A DNA stretch of 64,000 nucleotides from CAYRTV01 sp964505785 (GTDB lineage Bacteria > Acidobacteriota > Aminicenantia > Aminicenantales > Aminicenantaceae), in assembly GCA_964505785.1 (NCBI GenBank), contig CAZDJZ010000001.1, positions 310,001-374,000 of the forward strand, written 5' to 3'. The notes beneath the pieces were generated by a model, which worked only from the letters and a program-made list of their open reading frames with translations, searched no databases and had not been told where the DNA came from. This document shows positions 34,442 to 43,028 of this stretch, piece by piece. The translations under genes were made by a program, and so were the position numbers. Position 1 is the first letter of the stretch. Each line of letters begins with the position of its first letter.

Positions 34442-34990
34442 TTATTCATCATTACGATCATCTTCAATTATCTTTTCTATCTCCTCCTGGGTCGGCAGAT
34501 CTTCCAGACTGTCCAATCCGAAATAAATTAAAAACCTTTTTGTCGTGCTGTATATCAGGGGATTTCCAGGGCTTTTTTTGCGGCCGATAATTTTGACTAG
34601 TTTTTTATGCAGCAAAGTCCGCAATGAATGAGAAGCATCCACACCCCGGACAGAGGATATTTCAGCCTGAGTGATTGGCTGGTGGTATGCCACAATTGAC
34701 AGTGTTTCAAGAGCCGCTTGGGAAAGCTTGGATTTTTTTTCGTCTCGCAGGAGCCGCTGCACATACTCATCATAGTTGGGATTGGTTGTGAAATAATAGC
34801 CTCCGGATGCCTGGCTGATTTGAATGCCTTTTTCCTCTTCGGCATATTGGGACTGAAGCTCTTCCAGGGCTGTGTGAATTTCCTCCTTTTCATACTCATG
34901 CAGAATGCCCTGCAGCGATAGCAGGGGCAATGGTTCAGTGGAAACCAGCAGTAAAGATTCAATGATATCTTTCAGCCTGGATTGTTTCAT
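34442..34990 (-). CDS. scpB: Segregation and condensation protein B
   Basis: A 182-residue winged-helix kleisin-interacting protein that works with SMC and ScpA in chromosome condensation. Family features are IIESLLLVSTEPLPLLSL, LSQAALETLSIVAYHQPITQ, AEISSVRGVDASHSLRTLL and GNPLIYSTTKRFLIYFGL. The ATG overlaps the scpA stop (ATGA at 34990-34987). After its TAA the same frame stays open for a further 97 codons, which is unusual and treated as a finding. Confidence 0.94.
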   Translation of the reverse strand: MKQSRLKDIIESLLLVSTEPLPLLSLQGILHEYEKEEIHTALEELQSQYAEEEKGIQISQASGGYYFTTNPNYDEYVQRLLRDEKKSKLSQAALETLSIVAYHQPITQAEISSVRGVDASHSLRTLLHKKLVKIIGRKKSPGNPLIYSTTKRFLIYFGLDSLEDLPTQEEIEKIIEDDRNDE

Positions 34991-35703
34991 GCAGCGGCTT
35001 CCCCTCTCAACCAGATTTTTATTGTATGAAAAAGATTGTCCTGAACCGCGACGGCGATCTTTTTCTTTATCAGCTCCAGCATACAAAGAAATGCCAGCAA
35101 AGCTTCTTCAAGCGTTTCCTGCCGGTTGAAATATTCATAGAAATCCAAAAAGGATTCTTTTTTCAGGATTTCAACAATTTCGCGGGTTTTTTCCCGGGCT
35201 GACAGGTCGCGGCCCTGAATGACCTTAATGGGCTCTTTTTCCTTTCTTTTCATTAAATTGAAAAATATTTCAGCAAGATCAAACAGGGAGACTTCCAGGA
35301 ATTCCAGTTCATCCGGAACCACGGATGGGGGCGGTTTAACCCGCTTCCATTTTTTCAGTTCCTCTTCTTCTTTATCTCTTAAAACGGAACAAGCCGCCTG
35401 AATGTTTTGGTAATCGAGCAAACGGTCTACAAGAGCTTGTCTTGGGTCTTCAGCATCCGGTTCCGTTTCCCGGGGCAGAAGCATACGGGATTTGATATGA
35501 ATGAGAAGGGCTGCGATGACAAGAAATTCCGATTCCCTTTCCAGATTAATTTGCTCCTTTTCTTCCAAATACTGGAGATACTCACGGGTAATGACGGCAA
35601 TAGGTATGTCTTGGATTTCAATTTTTTTCTTTCTTATCAAAAACAGAAGCAAATCCATCGGCCCCTGGAAGATTTTCAGATTGACTTGATAATTATTCTC
35701 CAC
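34987..35703 (-). CDS. scpA: Segregation and condensation protein A (kleisin)
   Basis: A 238-residue kleisin bridging the SMC heads. It begins YQVNLKIFQGPMDLLLFLIR, continues with REYLQYLEEKEQINLERESE and LLIHIKSRMLLP, and ends with the winged-helix that contacts SMC. The start is a GTG; the ribosome-binding site GGGAG is rather far upstream. It follows the M50 protease gene after 18 bases and is coupled to scpB. Confidence 0.94.
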   Translation of the reverse strand: MENNYQVNLKIFQGPMDLLLFLIRKKKIEIQDIPIAVITREYLQYLEEKEQINLERESEFLVIAALLIHIKSRMLLPRETEPDAEDPRQALVDRLLDYQNIQAACSVLRDKEEEELKKWKRVKPPPSVVPDELEFLEVSLFDLAEIFFNLMKRKEKEPIKVIQGRDLSAREKTREIVEILKKESFLDFYEYFNRQETLEEALLAFLCMLELIKKKIAVAVQDNLFHTIKIWLRGEAAA

Positions 35704-35721
35704 CTGGTTTAATGTATCTCC

Positions 35722-36399
35722 CTAAAAAAAGATGATGGTGTATAAAAGAATTTGAATCGGACGGATAATCAAATCCAGGAACCCCAAATAAAGCAAACCG
35801 AGGATAATGATGAATCCAAAAGGCCGGATTTGTTCATATTTTCTAGCGGCATCATCTGAAAGAATTCCCATTAGGACACCGCTGCCGTCCAACGGAGGGA
35901 CTGGAATCATATTAAAAACAGCTAACAGGACATTTAGAAAAACAGCATAAAATAAGATAAGGGAAAAGCCCTCCAGGGGATGGAATCCCGGCCCGATTCC
36001 TCTTCCGGTTAGGAATGACCGGAGGAATTGATCGACACCCGGGCTGAAAAATTTTAAGATCAGAAGTAAAATCAAGGACGCTGCGGCAGCAGATAAATTC
36101 GATAGAGGGCCGGCAGCTGAAACCAGCAGATTGTCACGTTTGGGGTTTTTCAGGTTCATGGGGTTAACCGGGACCGGTTTGGCCCAGCCGAAAGGAGGGG
36201 CTCCCATGAGCACCAGCATCAACGGCAGCAGGACCGTTCCGATGGGGTCAATATGGACTAAAGGATTCAAGCTGACTCGTCCCATGACATGGGCTGTAGG
36301 ATCACCTAATTTGTAAGCGGCCCAGCCATGAGCAGTCTCATGGATGGTAATGGCGAACAAAATAACAAACAAGCTGATGACAATAGAAAATATATCCAT
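35722..36399 (-). CDS. M50-family site-2-type metalloprotease
   Basis: A 225-residue integral membrane zinc protease. The first helix contains H20-E21-x2-H24 (HETAH). The second metal motif is in the NMIPVPPLDGSGV helix. This compact form without PDZ is the SREBP S2P-like/YwhC group that often sits next to scpA. Substrate unknown. Confidence 0.92.
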   Translation of the reverse strand: MDIFSIVISLFVILFAITIHETAHGWAAYKLGDPTAHVMGRVSLNPLVHIDPIGTVLLPLMLVLMGAPPFGWAKPVPVNPMNLKNPKRDNLLVSAAGPLSNLSAAAASLILLLILKFFSPGVDQFLRSFLTGRGIGPGFHPLEGFSLILFYAVFLNVLLAVFNMIPVPPLDGSGVLMGILSDDAARKYEQIRPFGFIIILGLLYLGFLDLIIRPIQILLYTIIFF

Positions 36400-36419
36400 A
36401 TTGATTATTCCAGAGATAA

Positions 36420-36448
36420 TTTATAGCATACATGGCAGCCGTGGTAAA
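36420..36448 (-). promoter_or_regulatory. Promoter of the M50-scpA-scpB operon
   Basis: On the minus strand TTTACC (36448-36443), a 17-bp spacer and TATAAA (36425-36420). The leader to the M50 ATG is about 14 bases and carries only a weak TGGA ribosome-binding site. Confidence 0.5.
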
Positions 36449-36487
36449 GGCTGTTTCGATATCTAAGAGTCAGGAGTAAAGTGAAAC

Positions 36488-36515
36488 AAAAATCAAAAAC
36501 CAAAAACCAAAAATA
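36488..36515 (+). repeat. Phased heptad array, AAAAANN x4
   Basis: Four consecutive 7-bp units: AAAAATC, AAAAACC, AAAAACC, AAAAATA. The phase is exact. The same period recurs at 4774, 36663, 41577, 54200, 57459 and 57735. Confidence 0.75.
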
Positions 36516-36662
36516 AACCAAAGCTGAATAATAATTTACCTCAGATCCAGGCTTACTAAAGCAGCGGCATGAGGAGATTGTGCTGTTTCAATTTCAGAGT
36601 TTTGCGGATTCTCTCACATTCTATTACAGCGCCTCCCACAGTCGAATACGCATCCCCCCAAT

Positions 36663-36690
36663 CCATTGCCCATTATCCATTCACCATTTG
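36663..36690 (+). repeat. Phased heptad array, CCATTNN x4
   Basis: Four consecutive 7-bp units: CCATTGC, CCATTAT, CCATTCA, CCATTTG. It ends 18 bases before the glnA stop codon (glnA is read on the minus strand). Confidence 0.8.
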
Positions 36691-36707
36691 CCGGTTTTTG
36701 CCGGCTT

Positions 36708-38108
36708 TTATAAAATAGGCAGATACCGCTTGACTTCATATTCGGAGACCTGTTTGTCGAATTCGCGGGAAACATGTTTGGCATATTCTTTTATTTCATA
36801 CCGTTTGTTGGCGATGAATTTTTGGAAAACATGTTCTCCCATGCAATCTCTCAGCCATCCGCATTTTTCCATTTTATCCAAAGCTTTGCTTAAGTTCGGG
36901 GGAAGGGTTTTAATGCGGAGCTGCCTCTGGCGGCTCAAGCTCATTTTATAAATATTTTCCTCAACCGGTTCGGGAAGTTCATATCCGTCCTCAATGCCCA
37001 TGTAACCGGTTTTGAGCATAACTGCAAAAGCCAAATAAAGATTGCAGGCAGGGTCCGGAGTCCTCAGCTCAATACGGGTTGCCTGCTCTTTTCCCTCCTG
37101 ATATTGCGGAACCCGGATATATGCCGACCGGTTTCTCTGTCCCCAGGCGATGTATACCGGTGCTTCATAACCTTCGATCAAACGTTTATAGGAATTGACC
37201 CATTGACAGAAAACGGGGGAAATATCGCCGGCATGGTGCATAAGAGCGGCCATATAACGCCTGGCGATATCGGATAGGTGATAAGGAGATTCCGGATCAA
37301 AAAAGAGGTTTTTTCCATTTTTCCATAGGGACTGGTGAACATGCATGCCGCTTCCATTTTGTCCATTCAAAGGTTTGGGCATGAACGTGGCATGAAGCCC
37401 GTGCATTCTGGCCACTTTTTTCACCATATAGCGAAACAGCATACAAGTATCAGCCATTTCCAAAGCATTGCGGTAGCGTAAATCGATCTCATGCTGGCCG
37501 TTCGCCACCTCATGATGATCATATTCCGAATCGATGCCCATCATTTTCAGCAGGAGCTGAATTTCCTTGCGGATTTCGCCGTGTTTTCCGCCAAAAAAAT
37601 AACCTCCCTTATCCAAGGGTGCCGCGGTTTTTTCATCCGGGAAAAGAAAGAATTCTAGTTCAGGGCCGACTTTGAAATCGTCCATTCCCATTGCTGATTT
37701 AACTTGACGTAAATTTCTTTTCAAAACATAGCGGGTATCCCCGATATAAGGTTTGCCTGCAGATGTTTCAATATCACCAAACATAACCGCTTCTTTCCAT
37801 TTGATTTTTTCATAGAAACCCTGGTATTCCCAAGGTAAAATTCTAAACGTGGCGGCGTCCGGTTTAATAACCAAATCACTTTCCTCAATTCGTACGAATC
37901 CTTCTACTGAAGATCCGTCAAATCCTTTTCCGTCTGCAAAAGCGTCCTTCAATTCATAGTTAGGGATTGTAAAATCCATATGGCGGCCGAGAATGTCTGG
38001 AAAAATGACGCGAATGAAGGCAATTCTGTTTTCCGGATTGAGAACAGTCTCCAGAACTTCATCCGGTGAGGTATATCCGAAATTTTTTAATGTTTTTTCT
38101 ATAGGCAT
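36708..38108 (-). CDS. glnA: Glutamine synthetase, type I
   Basis: Makes glutamine from glutamate, ammonia and ATP. The 466-residue protein has DGKGFDGSSVEGF, the metal and substrate motifs GPELEFFLF, EVANGQHEIDLRY, HATFMPKPLNGQNGSGMHVH and the RTPDPACNLYLAF region. The region around the adenylylation loop of GSI-beta enzymes (NLYDLPPEE) here reads NIYKMSLSRQRQL, so control by GlnE-type adenylylation at this site is not expected. AAAGGAG lies about ten bases before the ATG. A divergent Lrp-family gene shares the 132-bp promoter region. Confidence 0.95.
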   Translation of the reverse strand: MPIEKTLKNFGYTSPDEVLETVLNPENRIAFIRVIFPDILGRHMDFTIPNYELKDAFADGKGFDGSSVEGFVRIEESDLVIKPDAATFRILPWEYQGFYEKIKWKEAVMFGDIETSAGKPYIGDTRYVLKRNLRQVKSAMGMDDFKVGPELEFFLFPDEKTAAPLDKGGYFFGGKHGEIRKEIQLLLKMMGIDSEYDHHEVANGQHEIDLRYRNALEMADTCMLFRYMVKKVARMHGLHATFMPKPLNGQNGSGMHVHQSLWKNGKNLFFDPESPYHLSDIARRYMAALMHHAGDISPVFCQWVNSYKRLIEGYEAPVYIAWGQRNRSAYIRVPQYQEGKEQATRIELRTPDPACNLYLAFAVMLKTGYMGIEDGYELPEPVEENIYKMSLSRQRQLRIKTLPPNLSKALDKMEKCGWLRDCMGEHVFQKFIANKRYEIKEYAKHVSREFDKQVSEYEVKRYLPIL

Positions 38109-38140
38109 CGCATATGTCTCCTTTTCCCTTTTTTGATAAT

Positions 38141-38167
38141 ATTGTATAAAAAAATGATGAATGTCAA
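38141..38167 (-). promoter_or_regulatory. Weak glnA promoter candidate
   Basis: On the minus strand TTGACA (38167-38162) is followed by TACAAT (38146-38141) with only a 15-bp spacer. The very A/T-rich 132-bp divergent region may also hold Lrp-type binding sites. The spacing is not ideal, so the call is tentative. Confidence 0.3.
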
Positions 38168-38240
38168 CAAAATATATGATATTAATAACGAATAAAATCT
38201 TTTACTTTGTATTAAATGACAAAAAATCAGGAGACATGAA

Positions 38241-38684
38241 ATGGCTGATGAGTTAGACAGAAAAATTATCCGGGCTTTAAATCAAAATGCCCGCAAGAGT
38301 TTTCGGGAAGTGGCCAAAGAGGTCGGCACCTCGGTCACGGCGGTGATCAACAGGGTGAAAAAATTTGAAAACAAAAAAGTTGTCCGGGGGTATGTGCCGG
38401 TTGTGGATCCGGAATATTTCGGTTTAGGCCTGGCGGCTTTGATCGCATTGAGGATAGCTCAAGGCAAACTCCTGCAAGCCCAGGAAGATATAGCCAAAGA
38501 TTCACGGATCATGGGAGTTTATGATATCACAGGTGAATGGGATTCAATCATTATCGGATACTTCCGTGACCGCGGCGATTTGAATGATTTTTTAAAGGAC
38601 CTGTTATCCAAGAAATATATCGCCCGCTCTGTCACGCATATTGTGCTGAATGTAGTCAAAGAGGAAAAGCGTATCCCCATATAA
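38241..38684 (+). CDS. Lrp/AsnC-family transcriptional regulator
   Basis: A 147-residue regulator with an N-terminal winged helix-turn-helix (LDRKIIRALNQNARKSFREV, then AKEVGTSVTAVINRVKKFE) and a C-terminal RAM ligand domain (GVYDITGEWDSIIIGYF). AGGAGA precedes the ATG at 38241. Divergent position suggests control of glnA in response to an amino acid such as glutamine, which is an inference. Confidence 0.93.
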   Translation: MADELDRKIIRALNQNARKSFREVAKEVGTSVTAVINRVKKFENKKVVRGYVPVVDPEYFGLGLAALIALRIAQGKLLQAQEDIAKDSRIMGVYDITGEWDSIIIGYFRDRGDLNDFLKDLLSKKYIARSVTHIVLNVVKEEKRIPI

Positions 38685-38766
38685 GGCAACTGTTAATCCC
38701 CAAACCGCAAAATGCCTAAAACTTTTGAACAATGAATGGCTTGCAGATGAGTTATATTTCCAGTTT

Positions 38767-38784
38767 TGGTATAATGCGAACGTG
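38767..38784 (+). promoter_or_regulatory. Extended -10 promoter placing transcription start at a GTG codon
   Basis: TGGTATAAT (38767-38775) is an extended, perfect -10. Six bases later comes the GTG at 38782, in frame with the M1 peptidase signal peptide. There is no ribosome-binding site. The geometry equals that at 2042-2054. Confidence 0.65.
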
Positions 38785-41388
38785 ATAAACAAGCGGATTC
38801 TTATGGGAATCGTATTCCTCTTTTTTTTAACAGTTCCTTTTTTGTTTCCTCAGACTGAATCAAATTCACCGAAACAATTTATCAGCCGGTTGATACAATC
38901 TCTGGAGAATCAAAATTTGACGGAATATTATCATTATTTCGCACAAAATCTGCGTGAAAGGGAGGCCGCTTCAATCACCAGCCAGTTTGAAAATTTCAAT
39001 ATGGATGATATCACGGCTGCGGCGACATCCGTAACCAGGCTCAGCGAGCATAAAGCGGTGGCCTATTTGCAGGCGACTTTTCGGAATTCTTTTTCTGTGA
39101 TTATGCAAATATGGAAAATGGATCTTCTTTTTTCCGATGAGGAATGGGCTGTCGTTGATAAGCAGACTATCGGTCATCCCCAAACCATGTATTCTATTTC
39201 TATTCCATCTTCCCATGTAAAAAGAGTCAAGGGCGTAGTCATTCAACATGCTGATATCCGAATCGCTTTTGAGGATGCATTGGTTTTTTATGATAATATA
39301 CCGGATTTAGAAACCGCATTATTAATAATAGGAAAGGGGATCGTGGATTTTGAGCCTTCTTTAGATAGAGAACAGCATCAGTTGGATTTGGTTTACGGAG
39401 ATCCTTATCTTAAAGAGGAGCTGGAGTACGCATTTCTCCGCTGCAGTTATTCTTTTTTTTCCCAAAATATCAATATCATTCCTTACCCTGATGATTCCGA
39501 AGCGGTTGTCTCTGAAGAAGAACGGGAAAAAGCGTCTTCCTTGTTTTCCCGGCATTACACCAGAGCGTTTACGGTGGAAATACCCTGGCTGGATTCCATA
39601 TTATCCGTTCTGCCGCAGGGCCAAGAAGCAGTCTTTGATTTCAAAACCCGCAAAAAAGGTGTTTTCAGTTATATCTTTTCTCCCTTCTCGGAGGAAGAAA
39701 TCAATCTTTATGAGTGGAAAGAGGCCCGTATAGTTTGCTTGTATTCCCCCCCTCTGGAGGGAAGCAAGCGAAGAATGTTTATCAGTTACGGCCAAAAATT
39801 TGATGTTGAGGACATCCAGCTGAAATTAACCTACCGGCCTGATGATTATTTTTTTTCCGGATCGGCTGAAATCCGGCTTGAATCTTTAGTGGGAAGCATA
39901 GGAAGTGTGAAGTTCAAATTCAATCCCGACTTGCAGATTGTGCGGATCCTGGATGAAGACGGCCATGACTTATATTATACCAGGGACCGGCTGCGGAAGA
40001 CTATTTATATCTATTTTCTAAATGAAGTGTCCCGGAATAAAAGCAGCCGGATTATTATTTTTTACCGGGGAAAAATTCTTCCTTTTCCTGTCAATACGGA
40101 TGTGATTGGATTGGGAGCGGTCCAGGATATTGATAATTTTCCTCGTGAGTACCGTACATATCTTTACGGCCGGAGATCCTATTGGTATCCCTCTCCTTCT
40201 GCTGATGATTATTTTACCGCAGGATTGACCCTTTCCATTCCCAAGGGATATGACGTTCTTTCCAGCGGGATTCGTGCCGGTGATATTTCCGGCCGTTCGT
40301 CAGATAACCCCAAAGCAACGGATCTGGTGACAAAACGTTTTGAATCCCGGCAGCCGTTGAAATACCTGTCTTTTATCGCCGGGCGGTTTAGAGAGATCGG
40401 GCGTCAAGAGGAACCGCATTCCATAACCTATTTGCATTCTTCCCGCGCCCGAACCGATCATTGGAACGTAATGGAAGAAGCCGGAAAAATACTGTCATTT
40501 TATGAATCAAAATTCGGTGATTATCCGTTTGAAAATTTTACAATTCTCAAGCGGGTTTGGGCTTCCGGAGGGGGGTACAGTCCACCCGGATATATTATCA
40601 TCAATGAGCTGCCGCGCGGAGGCGGGATTAGGCTCCGCCTGCAAAGCCGCAGCCCTGTTGATTTTTCACAGTGGCAGGAATATTTTCTTGCCCATGAATT
40701 GGCCCATCAATGGTGGGGACAGGGACTGTCCTGGAAATCATACCGGGATCAATGGCTGAGCGAAGGATTATCCCAGTTTTCAGCTTCCCTGTATTTAAAG
40801 GAAAAGTACGGCCCGGGAGCCTTTTCTCGAATTACGAAAAAATTTTCTTCCTGGACGCGGAGAAAGTCCGAGTGGGGAGGCATTACCATGGGCTCAAGAA
40901 TAAGCCATTTTGATTTTGAAGCTTATCAAGCGATTGTCTATAATAAGGCAGCCCTGGTCATTCATATGCTTAAAGATTATATCGGAGACGAATTGTTCTG
41001 CTCCGGCATTCAAAAATTTTTTTCGAGGAATAAGCATACATCAGCCAGAACATCTGAGTTCCAGGAAATTTTTCATTCAGTTTCCGGATTGGATCTGGAG
41101 GAATTTTTCCGGAATTGGTTCGATTCTTATAAACTTCCTCAAGTGGAAATCCGTAAGTCCGTACAAAAAATCGAAAGCGGCTATGTATTGAGATTGTATT
41201 TGGAACAAACCGGCCTAACCTTTGTTTTTCCTCTTTGGGTGGAATGGGAGGAAAACGGTCAAAAGATCAGGCAGAAAGTTTTAGTTAATATGGAAAGGGA
41301 ACAATATTTGTTCCAGCGAACCGAAAAACCGAAGAAAATAAAAATAAATCCCGATGATGCGGTTCCGGGTAAATTTCAAGTCCGGTGA
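38782..41388 (+). CDS. Exported M1-family metallopeptidase
   Basis: An 868-residue protein with a signal peptide (NKRILMGIVFLFFLTVPFLF), a large N-terminal region of unknown fold (about 30-400), the M1 beta-sandwich and the gluzincin domain. The zinc site is H638-E-L-A-H642 with E661 in WLSEG (HExxH-x18-E). The exopeptidase motif reads ASGGGYSPPG in place of GAMEN, so aminopeptidase activity is uncertain. I start at GTG 38782: the signal peptide then begins with a proper short basic region, and a -10 element lies six bases upstream. A longer frame from 38725 would add 19 unlikely residues. Confidence 0.85.
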   Translation: MINKRILMGIVFLFFLTVPFLFPQTESNSPKQFISRLIQSLENQNLTEYYHYFAQNLREREAASITSQFENFNMDDITAAATSVTRLSEHKAVAYLQATFRNSFSVIMQIWKMDLLFSDEEWAVVDKQTIGHPQTMYSISIPSSHVKRVKGVVIQHADIRIAFEDALVFYDNIPDLETALLIIGKGIVDFEPSLDREQHQLDLVYGDPYLKEELEYAFLRCSYSFFSQNINIIPYPDDSEAVVSEEEREKASSLFSRHYTRAFTVEIPWLDSILSVLPQGQEAVFDFKTRKKGVFSYIFSPFSEEEINLYEWKEARIVCLYSPPLEGSKRRMFISYGQKFDVEDIQLKLTYRPDDYFFSGSAEIRLESLVGSIGSVKFKFNPDLQIVRILDEDGHDLYYTRDRLRKTIYIYFLNEVSRNKSSRIIIFYRGKILPFPVNTDVIGLGAVQDIDNFPREYRTYLYGRRSYWYPSPSADDYFTAGLTLSIPKGYDVLSSGIRAGDISGRSSDNPKATDLVTKRFESRQPLKYLSFIAGRFREIGRQEEPHSITYLHSSRARTDHWNVMEEAGKILSFYESKFGDYPFENFTILKRVWASGGGYSPPGYIIINELPRGGGIRLRLQSRSPVDFSQWQEYFLAHELAHQWWGQGLSWKSYRDQWLSEGLSQFSASLYLKEKYGPGAFSRITKKFSSWTRRKSEWGGITMGSRISHFDFEAYQAIVYNKAALVIHMLKDYIGDELFCSGIQKFFSRNKHTSARTSEFQEIFHSVSGLDLEEFFRNWFDSYKLPQVEIRKSVQKIESGYVLRLYLEQTGLTFVFPLWVEWEENGQKIRQKVLVNMEREQYLFQRTEKPKKIKINPDDAVPGKFQVR

Positions 41389-41639
41389 TCCACGCCGGAA
41401 TGCGAAGGACCCATCCCCAGGCTGCGAAGAAGCTGCGGGGATCTTAGAGTGCTTGGTCTATAAACCGGCAGCGCATAACTCGGCGGTACGGTTTGTGATC
41501 CTTGTACCGCTGATTTTCCCAGAATAACAATCGGAATCAGGGCTCACTGCAGCGTTCAGGAAAAAAAATAGTTTCCCGCAATCGATTCGCAATCAGCGAT
41601 TCGCAGGTTCAAACGTTTTGCGGCAGTTTGAGATTTGCA
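41389..41639. other. Convergent spacer with palindromes and repeats
   Basis: Between the M1 peptidase and the NtrC-type gene. It contains an imperfect palindrome around ATCCCCAGGCTGC and GCTGCGGGGAT (41412-41443), an inverted repeat GCGGTAC / GTACCGC (about 41483-41511), a heptad array at 41577-41604 and GTTTGAGATTTGC at 41626-41638. One of the hairpins could end transcription from either side, though no T-run follows. Confidence 0.55.
41577..41604 (+). repeat. Phased heptad array near the NtrC-type gene end
   Basis: Four 7-bp units in phase: CGCAATC, GATTCGC, AATCAGC, GATTCGC. About twenty bases later GTTTGAGATTTGC abuts the stop codon of the minus-strand regulator gene. Confidence 0.6.
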
Positions 41640-43028
41640 TTACGGTTCAGAACCTGTAACATTATGGATATCAATATCGAGCCTTTTTATCATTTCATTG
41701 AGTGTTGTGGGTTTTAATCCGAGCATATCTGCTGCTTTTTTTTGGACTCCCCGGCAGCGCCGCAGGGCATCCTGTATGGCTTGTTTTTGAAAAATCCGGG
41801 TTCTTTCCTTTAGATTGTAAGTCTTGATGTTCCGCTCATTCCCGGTTGAGGAAGAATCGAGCAGAAAAGGGGGAATACTATCCATGGTGATGATATCCCC
41901 CCGGCTTAAAACAACAGCTCTCTCTATCAGGTTTTCCAATTCACGTATATTTCCCGGCCAATGGTATCTTTCCATTAATTCTATGACCTCATCCGAAACT
42001 TGTTTTATGTTTTTATTGTTTTCTTTATTATAGATATCCAGAAAATGCTTGACCAAAAGCGGAATGTCTCCGGTTCGCCGCCTAAGGGGGGGGAGTTCAA
42101 TTTTTATGACATTGAGACGGTAGAAAAGGTCTTCGCGGAACATTCCTTTTTGGATCAATTCTTCCAGCCCGGTGTTGGTTGCTGCAATGACCCGGACATC
42201 GACTTTAATGATGTCGGTTCCTCCCAGACGCATAAATTCTTTTTCCTGCATAACCCGCAGCAGCTTAGCCTGGGTTTCCAAATTCAGAGACGATATTTCA
42301 TCGAAGAATATTGTTCCATTATCGGCTGCTTCGAAAAGCCCTTTTTTAAGGTTTGTGGCACCGGTGAATGCCCCTTTTACATGTCCGAAGAGAAGACTTT
42401 CCAGCAAGTCCGGCGGCAATGAACCGCTATTGACTGTAATAAACGGAGACCCGGTCCGGTTACTGTTCTGGTGAACTGCCTGCGCGACTAATTCTTTGCC
42501 GGTTCCGCTTTCGCCTTGAATGAGGATAGTGCTCCGGGTTGGAGCCACGGCTTTGATGGTTTCGAATACATCCTGCATTTGTTTGCTTTTGCCGATAATA
42601 TTTTCGAAACTGAATTTTTTTTTGAGTTCGTCTTTCAATCGAATATTTTCCTGCTGAAGGTTTTTGTGATCGATGGCGCGTTTGATGGTTAACAAGAGTT
42701 CGTCATGTTTAAAAGGCTTTTGCACATAATCAAAAGCCCCGCTTTTCATTGCGGAAATTGCGGATTCAACGGATGCGTAGGCTGTAATAATAATAACCTG
42801 GGCATCCGGATCTTTTTGTTTTATGTGATCCAGGACTTCGATTCCATCCATGCCCGGCATCAGCAGGTCAAGCAGGACAAGGTCGTAAGATTGGGAATCA
42901 AATTTTTTCAAGGCTTCCCTTCCACCAGAAGAGATTTCCACTGCATATCCTTCCGATGTCAGCAAATCCCCCAGGACTTCATGAATGATAGGCTCATCAT
43001 CGATGATGTGAATATTTTCTTTAGCCAT
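41640..43028 (-). CDS. NtrC-family sigma-54 response regulator
   Basis: A 462-residue three-domain regulator. Receiver: D10, D11 and phospho-acceptor D54 (LVLLDLLMPGMDG), with Lys in VQKPF. AAA+: GESGTGKE, the intact GAFTGA loop, IFFDEISSL and FREDLFYRL. C-terminal Fis-type helix-turn-helix: VQKKAADMLGLKPTTLNEMI. Its start overlaps the end of the sensor kinase gene by 8 nt, so the two are a cognate pair. Proximity to the pilus operon suggests PilR-like control, but no -24/-12 promoter was recognised. Confidence 0.95.
   Translation of the reverse strand: MAKENIHIIDDEPIIHEVLGDLLTSEGYAVEISSGGREALKKFDSQSYDLVLLDLLMPGMDGIEVLDHIKQKDPDAQVIIITAYASVESAISAMKSGAFDYVQKPFKHDELLLTIKRAIDHKNLQQENIRLKDELKKKFSFENIIGKSKQMQDVFETIKAVAPTRSTILIQGESGTGKELVAQAVHQNSNRTGSPFITVNSGSLPPDLLESLLFGHVKGAFTGATNLKKGLFEAADNGTIFFDEISSLNLETQAKLLRVMQEKEFMRLGGTDIIKVDVRVIAATNTGLEELIQKGMFREDLFYRLNVIKIELPPLRRRTGDIPLLVKHFLDIYNKENNKNIKQVSDEVIELMERYHWPGNIRELENLIERAVVLSRGDIITMDSIPPFLLDSSSTGNERNIKTYNLKERTRIFQKQAIQDALRRCRGVQKKAADMLGLKPTTLNEMIKRLDIDIHNVTGSEP

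Larger units (their letters stand above)
36400..36707. other. 308-bp spacer rich in 7-bp repeats
   Basis: Between the M50 gene and glnA. It holds the M50 promoter, a phased A-rich heptad array (36488-36515), a phased CCATTNN array (36663-36690) and a GCCGG-TTTTT-GCCGGC hairpin (36690-36705) at the glnA end. No open reading frame or RNA gene was convincing. Confidence 0.7.

Noticed and set aside
34210..34467. 85-codon minus-strand frame overlapping the scpB end
   Set aside because: It overlaps scpB out of frame and has no ribosome-binding site; the scpB-phase frame is the more protein-like one.
36488..36690. CRISPR-like array
   Set aside because: Units are only 7 bp, contiguous and degenerate, with no spacers and no cas genes.
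36690..36705. Terminator at the end of glnA
   Set aside because: The 5-bp GCCGG hairpin lies partly in the stop region and the minus-strand sequence after it is not T-rich.
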